This document shows, in pieces, positions 8,450 to 18,438 of a stretch of 64,000 bases of DNA. Origin of the DNA: Paracoccus fontiphilus (GTDB taxonomy: Bacteria; Pseudomonadota; Alphaproteobacteria; Rhodobacterales; Rhodobacteraceae); NCBI RefSeq assembly GCF_017356265.1, contig NZ_JAFNAW010000011.1, positions 1 through 64,000 of the forward strand. The letters are read 5' to 3'. Made by a program: the position numbers and the translations under genes. The notes beneath the pieces are model-generated. The model worked only from the letters and a program-made list of their open reading frames with translations, ran no database searches and had not been told where the DNA came from. Position 1 is the stretch's first letter; the number at the start of each line of letters is the position of its first letter.

Positions 8450-9391
8450 TCAGCCCTCCCCGCCGGCAGAGGCCTGGGGGATATGGGCCGGCAGGGTCTT
8501 CTCGGCCATCGCGGCGGCGGGCAGGCGCAGCCGCACGCGCTTGATGCGGCGCGGATCGGCGTCGACCACCTCGAACTCGGCACCCGAGGCATGGGTGATC
8601 ACCTCGCCCTGCGCAGGCAGGTGGCCCGCCAGAACGAAGATCAGCCCGCCAAGAGTGTCGATATCCTCGCCCTGCTCGGGGTCGGTGAACGACAGGCCGG
8701 CTTCGTCCTCGACATCCGCAAGGGGCGCGCGGGCCTGGATCAGCCACTGGCCGGGCTTTTCCAGAACCCACAAGCTGCCCTCGGCCTCGTCATGCTCGTC
8801 CTCGATCTCGCCGATGACCTGTTCGATCAGATCCTCGATGGTCACCAGGCCGTCCACGCCGCCATATTCGTCGATCACCAGCGCCATGTGGATGCGCCTT
8901 TGCTGCATCTGCTGCAGCAGCACGCCGATGGACATGGATGGCGGGACATACAGCAATGGCCGCAGCATGGGGCGCAGGTTGAAGTCGCCCGCCTGCCCGA
9001 AACCGTGCTTCAGCGCCAGATCCTTGAGGTGGACCATGCCCAGGGGGCTGTCCAGCGTCTCGTCATAGACCGGCAGGCGCGAAAAACCGTGTTCGCGAAA
9101 CAGCGCGACCAGATCGTCCAGGCTGCTCGTCTCGGGGGCGGCGACCATCTCGGCCTTGGGGACGGCCACGTCGTCCACGCGCATCCGTCGCAGGTTGACC
9201 ATGCCGGGCACGACAGCGGCAGGTCTTTCGCTGTCCTCCGCGTCATCGTCCGCGCCTTTCAAGGCGTCGAAGAAACGCCCCAGGAAACCGCGCGAACTGG
9301 GAAGATCCCGTCCCTCCCCTCCGACGCCGTCCGCCTCGGAGGCGGCGTCGGCACCAAGGTGATGGCCGGGTAATCGAGACTCGGAGTTCAT
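8450..9391 (-). CDS. corC: CorC/TlyC-type CBS-domain protein
   Basis: The 313-residue protein has a tandem CBS pair (about 70-205, which probably binds adenine nucleotides) and a C-terminal CorC_HlyC domain (about 215-300, with GGLIFVLAGHLPAQGE). There is no DUF21 transmembrane domain, so it is the short soluble CorC form, linked to Mg/Co efflux in enterics. Its ATG overlaps the ybeY stop by one base (TGATG). phoH-ybeY-corC is a conserved cluster; the usual next gene, lnt, is absent here. Confidence 0.88.
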   Translation of the reverse strand: MNSESRLPGHHLGADAASEADGVGGEGRDLPSSRGFLGRFFDALKGADDDAEDSERPAAVVPGMVNLRRMRVDDVAVPKAEMVAAPETSSLDDLVALFREHGFSRLPVYDETLDSPLGMVHLKDLALKHGFGQAGDFNLRPMLRPLLYVPPSMSIGVLLQQMQQRRIHMALVIDEYGGVDGLVTIEDLIEQVIGEIEDEHDEAEGSLWVLEKPGQWLIQARAPLADVEDEAGLSFTDPEQGEDIDTLGGLIFVLAGHLPAQGEVITHASGAEFEVVDADPRRIKRVRLRLPAAAMAEKTLPAHIPQASAGGEG

Positions 9392-9885
9392 CAGACCTTC
9401 TCTTGATAAGGATCGGGGATATTCAGCCGCGCCAGGATCGAACGCTCGGCAGCTTCCATTGTTTCCGCGTCGGCGTCGTTCATGTGGTCATAGCCCAGCA
9501 GATGCAGGGTGGCATGGACCAGCAGATGCGTGACGTGATCGGCAACGGGCTTGCCCTGCGCCTCGGCCTCGGCCAGGCAGGTGTCATAGGCAATGGCGAT
9601 GTCGCCCAGCTCGTCCTCATCCGGCAGGTCGGGCCTGGCGCCGGGTTCGTGGGGCAGATGCTCGACCGAGGGCCAGGAGAGCACGTTGGTCGCGCGGGGC
9701 TTGCCACGGAAATCGGCGTTCAGGGCCGCAATGCGGGCGTCGTCGCAGCCCATGACGACGACCTCGCCTCCGACGCCGTGCCATTGCAGCGCGGCCTCGA
9801 CGGCGCGGTCGGCCAAGGCCTCAAGCCCCAGGCTCTCCCATCGGTCATCCTCGATGACGCAATCGGTGGATATGTCGTCAGGCAT
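9391..9885 (-). CDS. ybeY: Endoribonuclease YbeY
   Basis: The 164-residue metal-dependent single-strand RNase acts in 16S rRNA 3' maturation and 70S ribosome quality control. The zinc motif HATLHLLGYDH supplies H124, H128 and H134, and the conserved Arg is in FRGKPRATNVLSWP. The start at 9885 overlaps the phoH stop by 8 nt, showing coupling. Confidence 0.93.
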   Translation of the reverse strand: MPDDISTDCVIEDDRWESLGLEALADRAVEAALQWHGVGGEVVVMGCDDARIAALNADFRGKPRATNVLSWPSVEHLPHEPGARPDLPDEDELGDIAIAYDTCLAEAEAQGKPVADHVTHLLVHATLHLLGYDHMNDADAETMEAAERSILARLNIPDPYQEKV

Positions 9886-10954
9886 CGCCTCGCATCGCCC
9901 GGCGGGGGACGTATTGCCCGCGCGGCTCCTCTGATTCGCCACGCGCCAAGGCGGCGGCATCCTCGGCGTCATACGCCGTGATGATGCGCGCGACAAGCGG
10001 GTGCCGCACGACGTCCTTGGCCGTGAAGTAGCTGAAGCTGATCCCCTTGACCCCGTCCAGGATGCGTTCGGCATCCACAAGGCCCGACAGCATCCCGCGC
10101 GGCAGGTCGATCTGGGTGCGGTCGCCGGTGATGACCATGCGCGATCCCTCGCCCAAGCGGGTCAGGAACATCTTCATCTGCATCGAGGTGGCGTTCTGCG
10201 CCTCGTCCAGGACGACAAAGGCGTTCGACAGCGTGCGCCCGCGCATGAAGGCCAGGGGCGCGATCTCGATGCGCTTTTCCTCCATCAGCTTCTGCATCTG
10301 CTTGGCAGGCAGGAAATCGTTCAGCGCGTCGTAGAGCGGCTGCATGTAGGGATCGACCTTTTCCTTCATGTCGCCGGGAAGGAATCCCAGGCGCTCGCCC
10401 GCCTCGACCGCCGGGCGCGACAGGATGATCTTGTCCACATGCCCGCCGATCAGCATGGTCACGCCGACCGCCACGGCCAGGTAGGTCTTGCCGGTTCCCG
10501 CCGGGCCGATGCCGAAGGCCAGTTCGTTCTGGAACAGCGACCGGACATAGGCCTTTTGCGCGTCGGTGCGGGGCTCGACCGACTTCTTGCGGGTGCGGAG
10601 CTCGTAATCGCCCGCCGCGAACATCTCCATCTGCTCGGCAGGCGTCGTGGGAACGGTATCGTCCACGCCCATGCGCAAGGCGGCCTCGACCTCGGCCAAG
10701 CTGACCGGGCGGCCTTGCTCAAGGCGTGCGTAAAGGCCGCGCAGCAGCAGCGCGGTCTCGGCCTGCGCCTCGGGGCCGCCGACGACGGCCAACTGGTTGC
10801 CGCGTCGCAGGATATGGACGCCAAGCGCCTCCTCGATCCGCGCAAGGTGCCGGTCATTGGCACCGCACAGGTCGATCAGCAGCCGGTTGTCGGGGAATTC
10901 CAGCAGGGTTTCAGCCGAAGGGGTCGCGACGGGTGGCGTAGGCGTAAGGCCCAA
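9878..10954 (-). CDS. phoH: PhoH-family ATPase, probable TTG start
   Basis: This is a cytoplasmic P-loop NTPase of the PhoH/PhoL group, thought to act with YbeY in RNA metabolism. Walker A GPAGTGKTYLAV and the DEAQNAT Walker B are present. The first in-frame ATG is at 11020, but a TTG at 10954 has a perfect AGGAG six bases upstream and gives LGLTPTPP as N terminus. The ATG has no such site, so TTG is preferred (358 residues). Confidence 0.88.
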   Translation of the reverse strand: MGLTPTPPVATPSAETLLEFPDNRLLIDLCGANDRHLARIEEALGVHILRRGNQLAVVGGPEAQAETALLLRGLYARLEQGRPVSLAEVEAALRMGVDDTVPTTPAEQMEMFAAGDYELRTRKKSVEPRTDAQKAYVRSLFQNELAFGIGPAGTGKTYLAVAVGVTMLIGGHVDKIILSRPAVEAGERLGFLPGDMKEKVDPYMQPLYDALNDFLPAKQMQKLMEEKRIEIAPLAFMRGRTLSNAFVVLDEAQNATSMQMKMFLTRLGEGSRMVITGDRTQIDLPRGMLSGLVDAERILDGVKGISFSYFTAKDVVRHPLVARIITAYDAEDAAALARGESEEPRGQYVPRRAMRGDA

Positions 10955-11029
10955 ATCTCTCTCCTGCAAAGGCGTCTTAAACTTGATGGTGGCGATCCAA
11001 GCGGATTCGCACAAGGTCATGTTGCAGGT

Positions 11030-11761
11030 TTATGTGGCATTTGTGTCACGACGGCCGCTGGCGTGGCCAAGAAACGCCGCCAAGGGCACGGCATCGTGCA
11101 TCTGCGCGACGGGGCCGTCCCAAGCGATGCGCCCTTCCTGCAACAGCGCCACGCGGTCGCCGATGGCGCGGACCGAGTCCATGTCATGCGTGATGGTGAT
11201 GGCCGTGGCGCCTGTCTCCGTGACGATCCCGCGGATCAGGTCGTTGATCCGCCGTGCCCGGATCGGGTCCAGGCCGGTGGTGGGCTCGTCGAAGAAGATC
11301 ACCGCCGGGTCATCGGCGATGGCGCGGGCCAGACCGGCCCGTTTGGCCATGCCGCCCGACAACTCGGCAGGCATCAGGTCGGCCGTCTCCGGGCCGAGGC
11401 CCACGCGGGCCAGCTTTTCGACGGCGATGGCACGGGCCTGCGCGTCGGGCATCCGCTGGCGCAGTCGGAAGGCGACGTTCTGCCAGACGGTCACGCTGTC
11501 GAACAGCGCCGCGCCCTGGAACAGCATCCCGAAGCGGTCGAGGAAGGCGGGGCGCGTCGCGCGGTCCAGTGGGCGGCCTTGCCACAGGATTTGCCCGGCA
11601 TCCGGCGCCGTCAGGCCCAGAATGCATTTCAGCAGCACCGACTTGCCGGTGCCGGACTGGCCGATGACGCATAGGCTCTCGCCCTGCCCCACGGCCAGAT
11701 CGACGCCCGCCAGCACCGGCTTGCCGGCGAAGGATTTGTGCAGGCCCTCGATCCGGATCAT
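11030..11761 (-). CDS. mlaF: ABC transporter ATP-binding protein, MlaF-type
   Basis: The 243-residue ATPase probably powers a phospholipid transporter of the Mla type. Walker A GQSGTGKS (34-41), the signature LSGGMAKR and Walker B IFFDEPTTGLDP are intact; LSGGMAKR is characteristic of the MlaF/Ttg2A group. Its ATG overlaps the mlaE stop (ATGA). No mlaD (MCE) gene follows, so the substrate-binding partner must be encoded elsewhere. Confidence 0.87.
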   Translation of the reverse strand: MIRIEGLHKSFAGKPVLAGVDLAVGQGESLCVIGQSGTGKSVLLKCILGLTAPDAGQILWQGRPLDRATRPAFLDRFGMLFQGAALFDSVTVWQNVAFRLRQRMPDAQARAIAVEKLARVGLGPETADLMPAELSGGMAKRAGLARAIADDPAVIFFDEPTTGLDPIRARRINDLIRGIVTETGATAITITHDMDSVRAIGDRVALLQEGRIAWDGPVAQMHDAVPLAAFLGHASGRRDTNAT

Positions 11762-12522
11762 TCGAAGAACAGCCCCGTCAGCACGAAGTTCGCGGCCAGG
11801 ATCGCCACGGCTGCGGCGACCACGGCGGATTTCGTGGCCCGTCCCACGCCCGCCGCGCCGCGCCCGGAATGGATGCCGAACCAGCAGCCGCAGACCGCGA
11901 CGATCAGCCCGAAGGCCGCGCCCTTCAACAGGCCAGACACCACGTCCCAGCTTTCCAGGTAGGCCCGCGAGTTCGCCAGATAACCCGCCGAGTTGAACCC
12001 CAGAGACTGCGTGCCGACCAGCCAGCCCCCCAGGATGCCGATGATGTCGCCGACCGCCACAAGCGCGGGCACCGTCAGCATCGCCGCCCACAGGCGCGGC
12101 GTCACCAGCCAGCGCATCGGGTCGGTGGACAGGGTCACAAGCGCGTCGATCTGTTCCGTCACCTTCATGGTGCCGATCTCGGCCGCGATGGAGCTTGCCA
12201 CGCGCGCCGCGACCATCAGCCCGCCCAGGACGGGGCCAAGTTCGCGGACCATGCCGATGGCGACGATGGCAGGCACCACATCACTGGCCTGGAAGCGCGC
12301 ACCGCCCGAGTGGATCTGCAGGGCCAGCGCTGCGCCGGTGAACAGCGCTGTCAGGCCGACCACCGGCAACGACAACCAGCCGATCTGGACCAGTTGCGCG
12401 CCAAAGGCGCGGCCGTAGAAGGGCCGCAGCCGGAACAGCCCGCGTGCCGTGAACAGGGCGACAGCACCGATGCCGCGCGTCAGGGACAGCGCGGCGCGGC
12501 CGGTCAGGCGGACTGGGTTCAC
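11758..12522 (-). CDS. mlaE: ABC transporter permease, MlaE-type
   Basis: The 254-residue inner-membrane permease has the MlaE hallmark [15 protein letters not shown] and the [14 protein letters not shown] cytoplasmic segment that contacts the ATPase. About five hydrophobic segments are visible. It lies between alr and mlaF with 4-nt overlaps at both ends, so all three are one translationally coupled operon. Confidence 0.9.
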   Translation of the reverse strand: MNPVRLTGRAALSLTRGIGAVALFTARGLFRLRPFYGRAFGAQLVQIGWLSLPVVGLTALFTGAALALQIHSGGARFQASDVVPAIVAIGMVRELGPVLGGLMVAARVASSIAAEIGTMKVTEQIDALVTLSTDPMRWLVTPRLWAAMLTVPALVAVGDIIGILGGWLVGTQSLGFNSAGYLANSRAYLESWDVVSGLLKGAAFGLIVAVCGCWFGIHSGRGAAGVGRATKSAVVAAAVAILAANFVLTGLFFE

Positions 12523-13535
12523 TGCCAGGTCCGGTCGTAGCGAAGACCCAGCGAGGTCAGGATCTCGTAGCCGATGGTTCCCGCGAAATCCGCCAGCCGG
12601 TCGACTGGCTGTTCGGGACAGATCAGGTCCAGATCCCGCGGCACATCATCCAACTCGGTCACGTCGACGGTGATCAGGTCCATCGACACGCGCCCGACGA
12701 TGGGGCAGGCCCTGCCCGCCGCGTAAAGACTGGCTCCTTTCGAGGAAATCGAGCGCAGGATGCCATCGGCATAGCCCGCCGCGACCGTGGCGATGCGGCG
12801 CGGCGCGTCGGCAGTCCAGGTCGCGCTGTAGCCGACGAACTCGCCCGGCTGGACCGTGCGCGCCTGGATCACCGGCAGGGACAACCGGACGACCGGCTGC
12901 GCATCCGCAAACGGCAGCGCGCCGTAAAGACCGATGCCGGGGCGGACCAGGTCGAAGTGATAGTCCGGTCCCAGCAGGATGCCGCCGGTCGCCGCAAGCG
13001 ATCGCGGCACGGTGCAGCCGTCGGTCATCGCGCGAAAGGCGGCAAGCTGCATGGCATTGGCCGGATGGTCCGGCTCGTCCGCGCAGGCCAGGTGGGACAT
13101 GATGAAGTCGGGCTTGGCCGCCAGGACCTCGGCCCGGATGGCGGACCATTCGGCCGCTTCCATTCCCAGCCGGTTCATGCCGGTATCAAGCTGGATCGCG
13201 AAGGGCTTGCCGGGGCGCATTGCGCGGTCACGGAAGAATTGCTCGGGGCTGTTCAGGACAGGGACGAGGCCGGTCAGGTCCGCGCCGTCCATGTGTCCGG
13301 ACAGGACATTGATGCGGGCGTCACCGGGAAGGAGCGGGCGCAGCGCGCGGCCTTCACTTGCCAGGGCCACGAAGAAGTCGCGCGCGCCCGCCTGATACAG
13401 CGCAGGCGCCACCTTGGCGGCGCCCAGACCATAGGCATCGGCCTTGACGACGGCGGCGGCACGGGCACCCGGAGCCTTTGCGGCAAGCGCGGTCCAGTTG
13501 GCAACGATGGCTTGCAGGTCGATATGCAGGGTCAT
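12519..13535 (-). CDS. alr: Alanine racemase
   Basis: The 338-residue fold-type III PLP enzyme interconverts L- and D-alanine for peptidoglycan. The PLP lysine is K31 in [10 protein letters not shown]; the second catalytic base, a Tyr, is probably in FVGYSATW, and [11 protein letters not shown] is conserved. The length is slightly below the usual 350-360. It overlaps mlaE by 4 nt, linking wall-precursor and envelope-lipid genes. Confidence 0.93.
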   Translation of the reverse strand: MTLHIDLQAIVANWTALAAKAPGARAAAVVKADAYGLGAAKVAPALYQAGARDFFVALASEGRALRPLLPGDARINVLSGHMDGADLTGLVPVLNSPEQFFRDRAMRPGKPFAIQLDTGMNRLGMEAAEWSAIRAEVLAAKPDFIMSHLACADEPDHPANAMQLAAFRAMTDGCTVPRSLAATGGILLGPDYHFDLVRPGIGLYGALPFADAQPVVRLSLPVIQARTVQPGEFVGYSATWTADAPRRIATVAAGYADGILRSISSKGASLYAAGRACPIVGRVSMDLITVDVTELDDVPRDLDLICPEQPVDRLADFAGTIGYEILTSLGLRYDRTWQ

Positions 13536-13599
13536 GGCGGGCCGTCCTGTGATGGTCGGCCACCTTCAAGCAGAAATAAGGCGTCGCTTCCAGCCCGGA

Positions 13600-14361
13600 T
13601 CAGACGAACTGCTCGCGCAGCAGCCGTTCTTCAAGACCATGGCCGGGATCGAACAGCAGCCGGTGACGCACATCCTGCGCGCTGCGAATCCCGACGCGGA
13701 CGACGTGGCGGACGGACCGGGAATCCGCATCGGCCATGACGGGGCGGCGTTCGGGGGTCAACACCTCGACCTCGACCTCCGCCCCCTTGGGCAGCAGCGC
13801 GCCGCGCCAGCGGCGGGGCCGGAAGGGGGCGATGGCGGTCAGGGCCAGAACCTCGGAATTGATCGGCAGAATAGGACCATGCGCGGAATAGTTATACGCC
13901 GTCGAGCCTGCGGGCGTGGCGATCAGCGCGCCGTCGCAGACCAGTTCCGCCATCCGCATCTTGCCGTCCACATGGATGCGCAGCTTGGCGGCCTGGGGGC
14001 CTTCGCGCAACAGGCTGACCTCGTTGATGGCAAGCGCCTCGTGGACCGACCCGTCGGCGCGGACCGCGCGCATCCGCAAGGGGTTGATGACGGTCTCCTC
14101 GGCCGCGGCCAGCCGCTCGGGCAGGCTGCCTTCGGAATAGCCGTTCATCAGGAACCCGACCGTTCCCCGGTTCATGCCATAGACGGGAAGGTCGCGGTCA
14201 GTCAGCGCGTGCAGCGTCTGCAGCATGAAGCCGTCGCCACCCAAGGCCACCACCACCTGCGCCTGGTCCAGCGGCACCGTGCCATAGCGGTCGGTCAACA
14301 CCCTCAGCGCCTTCTGCGCGATTTCGGCCTCGCTGGCGGTGAAGTGGACCCGTGCCGTCAT
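13600..14361 (-). CDS. nadK: NAD kinase
   Basis: The 253-residue enzyme phosphorylates NAD to NADP. The GGDG motif (41-44) and [11 protein letters not shown] are clear, followed by the [17 protein letters not shown] motif. The start at 14361 (MTARVHF) matches the family; a longer frame to 14472 has no similarity. It is divergent from glyA. Confidence 0.93.
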   Translation of the reverse strand: MTARVHFTASEAEIAQKALRVLTDRYGTVPLDQAQVVVALGGDGFMLQTLHALTDRDLPVYGMNRGTVGFLMNGYSEGSLPERLAAAEETVINPLRMRAVRADGSVHEALAINEVSLLREGPQAAKLRIHVDGKMRMAELVCDGALIATPAGSTAYNYSAHGPILPINSEVLALTAIAPFRPRRWRGALLPKGAEVEVEVLTPERRPVMADADSRSVRHVVRVGIRSAQDVRHRLLFDPGHGLEERLLREQFV

Positions 14362-14533
14362 GATAATTCCTGCCCCTGCGCGCGGCCAGCATCCGACGCG
14401 CGTTTTTCCATTGCAACCCCCCGTCGGGCCCAGGTTCCGCCTCGTCGCTTTTGTGACTTTCCGCATCGTCAACCCTGGGGTAAGAGGGCGCCAAACCGCC
14501 GCCCCTTGGCCCTATGATAAGGACGCGAGACCC

Positions 14534-15829
14534 ATGAACGCTCCCACCCGCGAAACCGGCTTCTTCACCGAAACGCTGTCCAACAGCGATCCCGACATCG
14601 CCAAGGCCATCACGCAGGAACTTGGCCGCCAGCGCGACGAGATCGAGCTGATCGCTTCGGAAAACATCGTCTCGAAGGCGGTGCTGGAGGCGCAAGGGTC
14701 GGTCCTGACGAACAAATACGCCGAAGGCTATCCGGGCAAGCGGTATTACGGCGGCTGCCAGTATGTCGATGTCGTGGAAACCCTGGCGATCGAGCGCGCG
14801 AAGACGCTGTTCGATTGCGAATTCGCCAACGTCCAGCCGAACAGCGGTTCGCAGATGAACCAGGCGGTGTTCCTGGCGCTGCTGCAGCCGGGCGACACCT
14901 TCATGGGTCTGGACCTGAACTCGGGCGGGCACCTGACGCATGGTTCGCCGGTGAACATGTCGGGCAAGTGGTTCAACGTGGTCAGCTATGGCGTGCGCCA
15001 GCAGGACCAGCTTCTGGACATGGAGGAGATCCGCCAGAAGGCCCTGGAGAACAAGCCCAAGCTGATCGTCGCGGGCGGCACGGCCTATAGCCGCGTCTGG
15101 GACTGGGCCGCCTTCCGCAAGATCGCGGACGAGGTCGGCGCCTACCTGATGGTGGACATGGCCCATATCGCGGGCCTGGTCGCGGGCGGCGTCCACCCCT
15201 CGCCCCTGCCCCACGCCCATGTCGTGACCACCACGACCCACAAGTCCCTGCGCGGGCCCCGCGGCGGGATGGTGCTGACGAACGACGCCGACATCGCCAA
15301 GAAGATCAACAGCGCCGTGTTCCCCGGCCTGCAGGGCGGCCCGCTGATGCACGTGATCGCCGCCAAGGCCGTGGCCTTCGGCGAGGCGCTTCAGCCCTCG
15401 TTCAAGGCCTATGCCGCGCAGGTCGTGAAGAACGCGCAGGCCATGGCGGACGAGCTGATGAAGGGCGGCATCGACATCGTGTCGGGCGGCACCGACAACC
15501 ACCTGTGCTTGGCCGACCTGCGCCCGAAAGGCGTGACCGGCAAGGCGACCGAGGCTGCCCTGGGCCGCGCCCACATCACCTGCAACAAGAACGGCGTGCC
15601 GTTCGACCCTGAAAAGCCGTTCGTCACCTCGGGCATCCGCTTGGGCGCCCCCGCCGGCACCACCCGCGGCTTCGGCGAGGAGGAGTTCCGCCAGATCGCC
15701 CGCTGGATCGTCGAGGTCGTGGACGGCCTGGCAGCCAATGGCGAGGACGGCAATGCCGACGTCGAGGCCAAGGTGAAGGCCGAGGTGTCCGAGCTTTGCG
15801 CGCGCTTCCCGCTTTACGCCGGGATGTGA
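14534..15829 (+). CDS. glyA: Serine hydroxymethyltransferase
   Basis: The 431-residue fold-type I PLP enzyme converts serine and tetrahydrofolate to glycine and methylene-THF, the main one-carbon entry. The PLP lysine is K237 in [13 protein letters not shown], and the N-terminal [10 protein letters not shown] and [13 protein letters not shown] are intact. It is monocistronic: divergent from nadK, with a strong hairpin after the stop. Confidence 0.97.
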   Translation: MNAPTRETGFFTETLSNSDPDIAKAITQELGRQRDEIELIASENIVSKAVLEAQGSVLTNKYAEGYPGKRYYGGCQYVDVVETLAIERAKTLFDCEFANVQPNSGSQMNQAVFLALLQPGDTFMGLDLNSGGHLTHGSPVNMSGKWFNVVSYGVRQQDQLLDMEEIRQKALENKPKLIVAGGTAYSRVWDWAAFRKIADEVGAYLMVDMAHIAGLVAGGVHPSPLPHAHVVTTTTHKSLRGPRGGMVLTNDADIAKKINSAVFPGLQGGPLMHVIAAKAVAFGEALQPSFKAYAAQVVKNAQAMADELMKGGIDIVSGGTDNHLCLADLRPKGVTGKATEAALGRAHITCNKNGVPFDPEKPFVTSGIRLGAPAGTTRGFGEEEFRQIARWIVEVVDGLAANGEDGNADVEAKVKAEVSELCARFPLYAGM

Positions 15830-15848
15830 TCGGCTGACAGGAACCATG

Positions 15849-15873
15849 CCCCGCCGCGTCCGTCGCGGCGGGG
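15849..15873 (+). terminator. Hairpin terminator between glyA and the DMT permease gene
   Basis: A perfect 10-bp stem (CCCCGCCGCG/CGCGGCGGGG) with a 5-nt loop lies 19 bp after the glyA stop, followed by CTTCCTATT. It is within a few bases of the convergent permease gene's stop and could serve both genes. Confidence 0.7.
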
Positions 15874-15877
15874 CTTC

Positions 15878-16771
15878 CTATTCCGCGGCAGCCGGGACGG
15901 CGGCCCGCAGCCGCGCCTCGCGCCAGGTGATGTAGGTGATGGCGCCGATCATCATGGCGCCGCCCAGGATCACCCATTCGTCCAGCGGTTCGTGAAAGAC
16001 GAAGACGCCAAGCAGGCTCGCCCAGATCAGTTGCAGGAACACGACGGGCTGCGTCACCGTCAGCGGCGCGGCTGCAAAGGCCCGCGTCATGGTGTAATGG
16101 CCCGCCGTGGCAAAGACAGCCACCAGCCCCAGCCAGCCCACCTGGCCCCATGTCGGCGGCACCCAGACGGCCCAGGCCAGCGGCGCCAGGCCGATCGATA
16201 CGGTCAGCGACATCATCGCGACCACGATGGCGGCCGGAACATGCTCGGTGATCCGCTTGGCAAGCAGATAGGATGCACCGAAGGCCATGGAGGCCACGAC
16301 CTGCGACAGGTGGCCGGGATCAAGCTCCCTCAGGCCGGGCCGCAGGACGACAAGCGCCCCCATCAGCGCGACCCCGACCGCCGCTACGCGCCGCAGGGCC
16401 AGCCTTTCGCCCATGAACAGCGCGGCGCCGACCGTAACCACGATGGGGTTGAGAAAGCCGATGGCGGTCACTTCGGCGACCGAGATGCGGGACATGGCGT
16501 AAAACCAGGCAATCACCGCCAGGACGTGCAACGCGCCGCGCAAGCTCAGCAGCCGCCAGATGCGCGGCGCAAAACCCGTCTGCAGCGCCGGAAGCAGCAC
16601 GGGCCCCAGGAACACCAGCCCGAAGATGAACCGGATGAACGCGGATTGCGGTGCCGGCAGGGCTCCGTCCAGCCAGCGGACGATGCCGTTGACCGCGACG
16701 AAGCAGAAGCCCATCGCCATCATCCAGCCGATCCCCGCAAGGTCGCGGCGTGTCTGCGCATCCATTTGCAT
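15878..16771 (-). CDS. EamA/DMT-family transporter
   Basis: About ten hydrophobic segments in two EamA repeats identify a drug/metabolite transporter (RhaT/YdcZ-like size, about 297 residues). The substrate is not predictable. The start at 16771 (MQMDAQTRRDL) places the short cytoplasmic N terminus before the first helix; an ATG at 16807 is an alternative. It ends close to the glyA terminator and lies 3' of argO on the same strand. Confidence 0.85.
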   Translation of the reverse strand: MQMDAQTRRDLAGIGWMMAMGFCFVAVNGIVRWLDGALPAPQSAFIRFIFGLVFLGPVLLPALQTGFAPRIWRLLSLRGALHVLAVIAWFYAMSRISVAEVTAIGFLNPIVVTVGAALFMGERLALRRVAAVGVALMGALVVLRPGLRELDPGHLSQVVASMAFGASYLLAKRITEHVPAAIVVAMMSLTVSIGLAPLAWAVWVPPTWGQVGWLGLVAVFATAGHYTMTRAFAAAPLTVTQPVVFLQLIWASLLGVFVFHEPLDEWVILGGAMMIGAITYITWREARLRAAVPAAAE

Positions 16772-16810
16772 GTCGTGCAGTTGGACCGCATCGCAAGGCG
16801 GGCGCAAGGC

Positions 16811-17404
16811 TCAATCTGCGACCAGCTTGAGGGCGATGGTCCACATGACGATGCCGACAAGGATCTCCAGCACCTGCCAGGCGCGGGGCCGGGCGAACAC
16901 GGGCGCCAGCAGGCGCGCGCCGTAGCCCAGCGAAAAGAAGAACAGGAACGACCCCGTCATCGCCCCTGCGCCGAAGACAGCCGGCTGCGGCCATTGCGCG
17001 GAGATCGCGCCGACCAGAACGACGGTATCCAGCCAGACATGCGGGTTCAGCCAGGTCAATGCCGCGACCAGACCCAGCGTGCGGACCAGTGATGCGCCCT
17101 GCCCCTCGGGCCGCAGCGAGCCGCCGCCCTGCCAAGCTGCCCGGAACGACCGTGCCCCGTACCAGATCAGGAAGGCGGCGCCGGCCCAGCGCATCCCCTC
17201 GACCAGCAAGGGGGCGGCGGAACTGATCGCGGCCATTCCGTTGACGCCCAGAAGGATCAGCAGGGCATCGGACAACGCGCAGAACAGGCAGACCCAGAAG
17301 ATGTGGTGCCGGACCAGCCCCTGCTTCAGGACAAAGGCGTTCTGAGCGCCGATGGCGACGATCAGAGACAGTCCGGTTCCAAGCCCGGCAGCGTAAGACA
17401 TCAT
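16811..17404 (-). CDS. argO: LysE/ArgO-family amino acid exporter
   Basis: The 197-residue inner-membrane protein has six predicted helices and the LysE-type N terminus LSLIVAIGAQNAFVLKQGL and LNPHVWLDTVVLVG. It exports arginine and/or lysine analogues. A strong ribosome binding site (GGAGGTGA) precedes the ATG. It is divergent from the ArgP-like gene with 81 bp between, the classic regulator/exporter layout. Confidence 0.92.
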   Translation of the reverse strand: MMSYAAGLGTGLSLIVAIGAQNAFVLKQGLVRHHIFWVCLFCALSDALLILLGVNGMAAISSAAPLLVEGMRWAGAAFLIWYGARSFRAAWQGGGSLRPEGQGASLVRTLGLVAALTWLNPHVWLDTVVLVGAISAQWPQPAVFGAGAMTGSFLFFFSLGYGARLLAPVFARPRAWQVLEILVGIVMWTIALKLVAD

Positions 17405-17485
17405 CGCGTCACCTCCGGCCGCTGCTTTCCTCTAAATCTCTCCTAAAATAAAGTGATTTGAACTTACCCAGATGAAGACAGGCTA

Positions 17486-18343
17486 ATGCTGGACTATCCC
17501 GCCCTCGCCGCCTTGGCCGAGATCATCCGGCGCGGCTCCTTCGAAGCTGCGGCCTCGGCGCTGCACGTGACACCCTCGGCCATCTCGCAGCGCATCCGGT
17601 CGCTGGAGGATCGCATGGGCGCCGTCCTGATCGACCGAGGCCCTCCGGTCCTGGCCACCGAAAAGGGACTGCGCCTGGCCGCCCACCTTGATCAGGTGCG
17701 GCTGCTGGAATCCGCGCTTGCACTGTCGCCGGACCGTCCGGTGATCCGCCTGGCGGTGAATGCCGACAGCCTGGCAAGCTGGGCCATGCCCGCGCTTGCT
17801 GCCGCGCCGGGGTTGCTGGACCTGACGATGGACGACCAGGATCACGCCCTGGACTGGCTGCGAAACGGCATGGTCATGGCCGCGCTGACCAGCGACAGCC
17901 GCCCGGTGGCGGGGTGCGACAGCCTGCGGCTGGGCGTCCTGCGCTATCGGGCAACCGCAAGTCCCGACTTTGCGGCGCGTCACTTCTCCGACGGCGTGAC
18001 GGCGGACAGCCTGGGCCGCACCCCGTCGCTCAGCTTCAATGCCAAGGATGCGCTGCAGATCCGATGGGCCAAGGCGCTGACCGGGACACGCCTGTCGCTG
18101 CCGCTGCACCGCATCCCGACTGCCCAGGGCTTTGCCGAGGCCACGCGGCTTGGCATCGGCTGGGGCATGAATCCAGAACCGACCATTCGCGACGATCTCG
18201 CCACGGGCCGCCTGATCGACCTGGCACCCGACCTGCCGCTGGACGTGCCGCTTTACTGGCAGTTCAGCCGCATCACCGCCGTTGCACTGTCGCCGCTCAC
18301 CGAAGCCATAAGAAAAGCCGCCAAGGCAGCCCTCCTGCCCTGA
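17486..18343 (+). CDS. argP: LysR-family regulator ArgP
   Basis: The 285-residue LysR-type regulator has its winged helix-turn-helix at residues 1-60 (SFEAAASALHVTPSAISQRIRSLEDRMG) and a C-terminal effector domain. ArgP/LysG proteins activate the divergent argO/lysE exporter in response to basic amino acids, which fits this position. The AT-rich 81-bp region between the two genes should hold the operator. Confidence 0.9.
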   Translation: MLDYPALAALAEIIRRGSFEAAASALHVTPSAISQRIRSLEDRMGAVLIDRGPPVLATEKGLRLAAHLDQVRLLESALALSPDRPVIRLAVNADSLASWAMPALAAAPGLLDLTMDDQDHALDWLRNGMVMAALTSDSRPVAGCDSLRLGVLRYRATASPDFAARHFSDGVTADSLGRTPSLSFNAKDALQIRWAKALTGTRLSLPLHRIPTAQGFAEATRLGIGWGMNPEPTIRDDLATGRLIDLAPDLPLDVPLYWQFSRITAVALSPLTEAIRKAAKAALLP

Positions 18344-18361
18344 CAGCCACTTCATCTTGGT

Positions 18362-18409
18362 CCAAATATCCCGGGGGGAGTCCCGCAGGGACCGGGGGGC
18401 TGGCCCCCC
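18362..18409 (+). repeat. Dispersed double-hairpin repeat, copy 1
   Basis: The unit begins CCAAATATCCCGGGGG and contains two hairpins: GTCCC-GCA-GGGAC and GGGGGG-CTGG-CCCCCC. A second copy lies at 43139-43187. Both sit directly after a plus-strand gene and before a convergent one, suggesting a bidirectional terminator-like repeat. Confidence 0.7.
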
Positions 18410-18438
18410 GCCACCGTCCCCGACAAGGGCCGGCCAGC

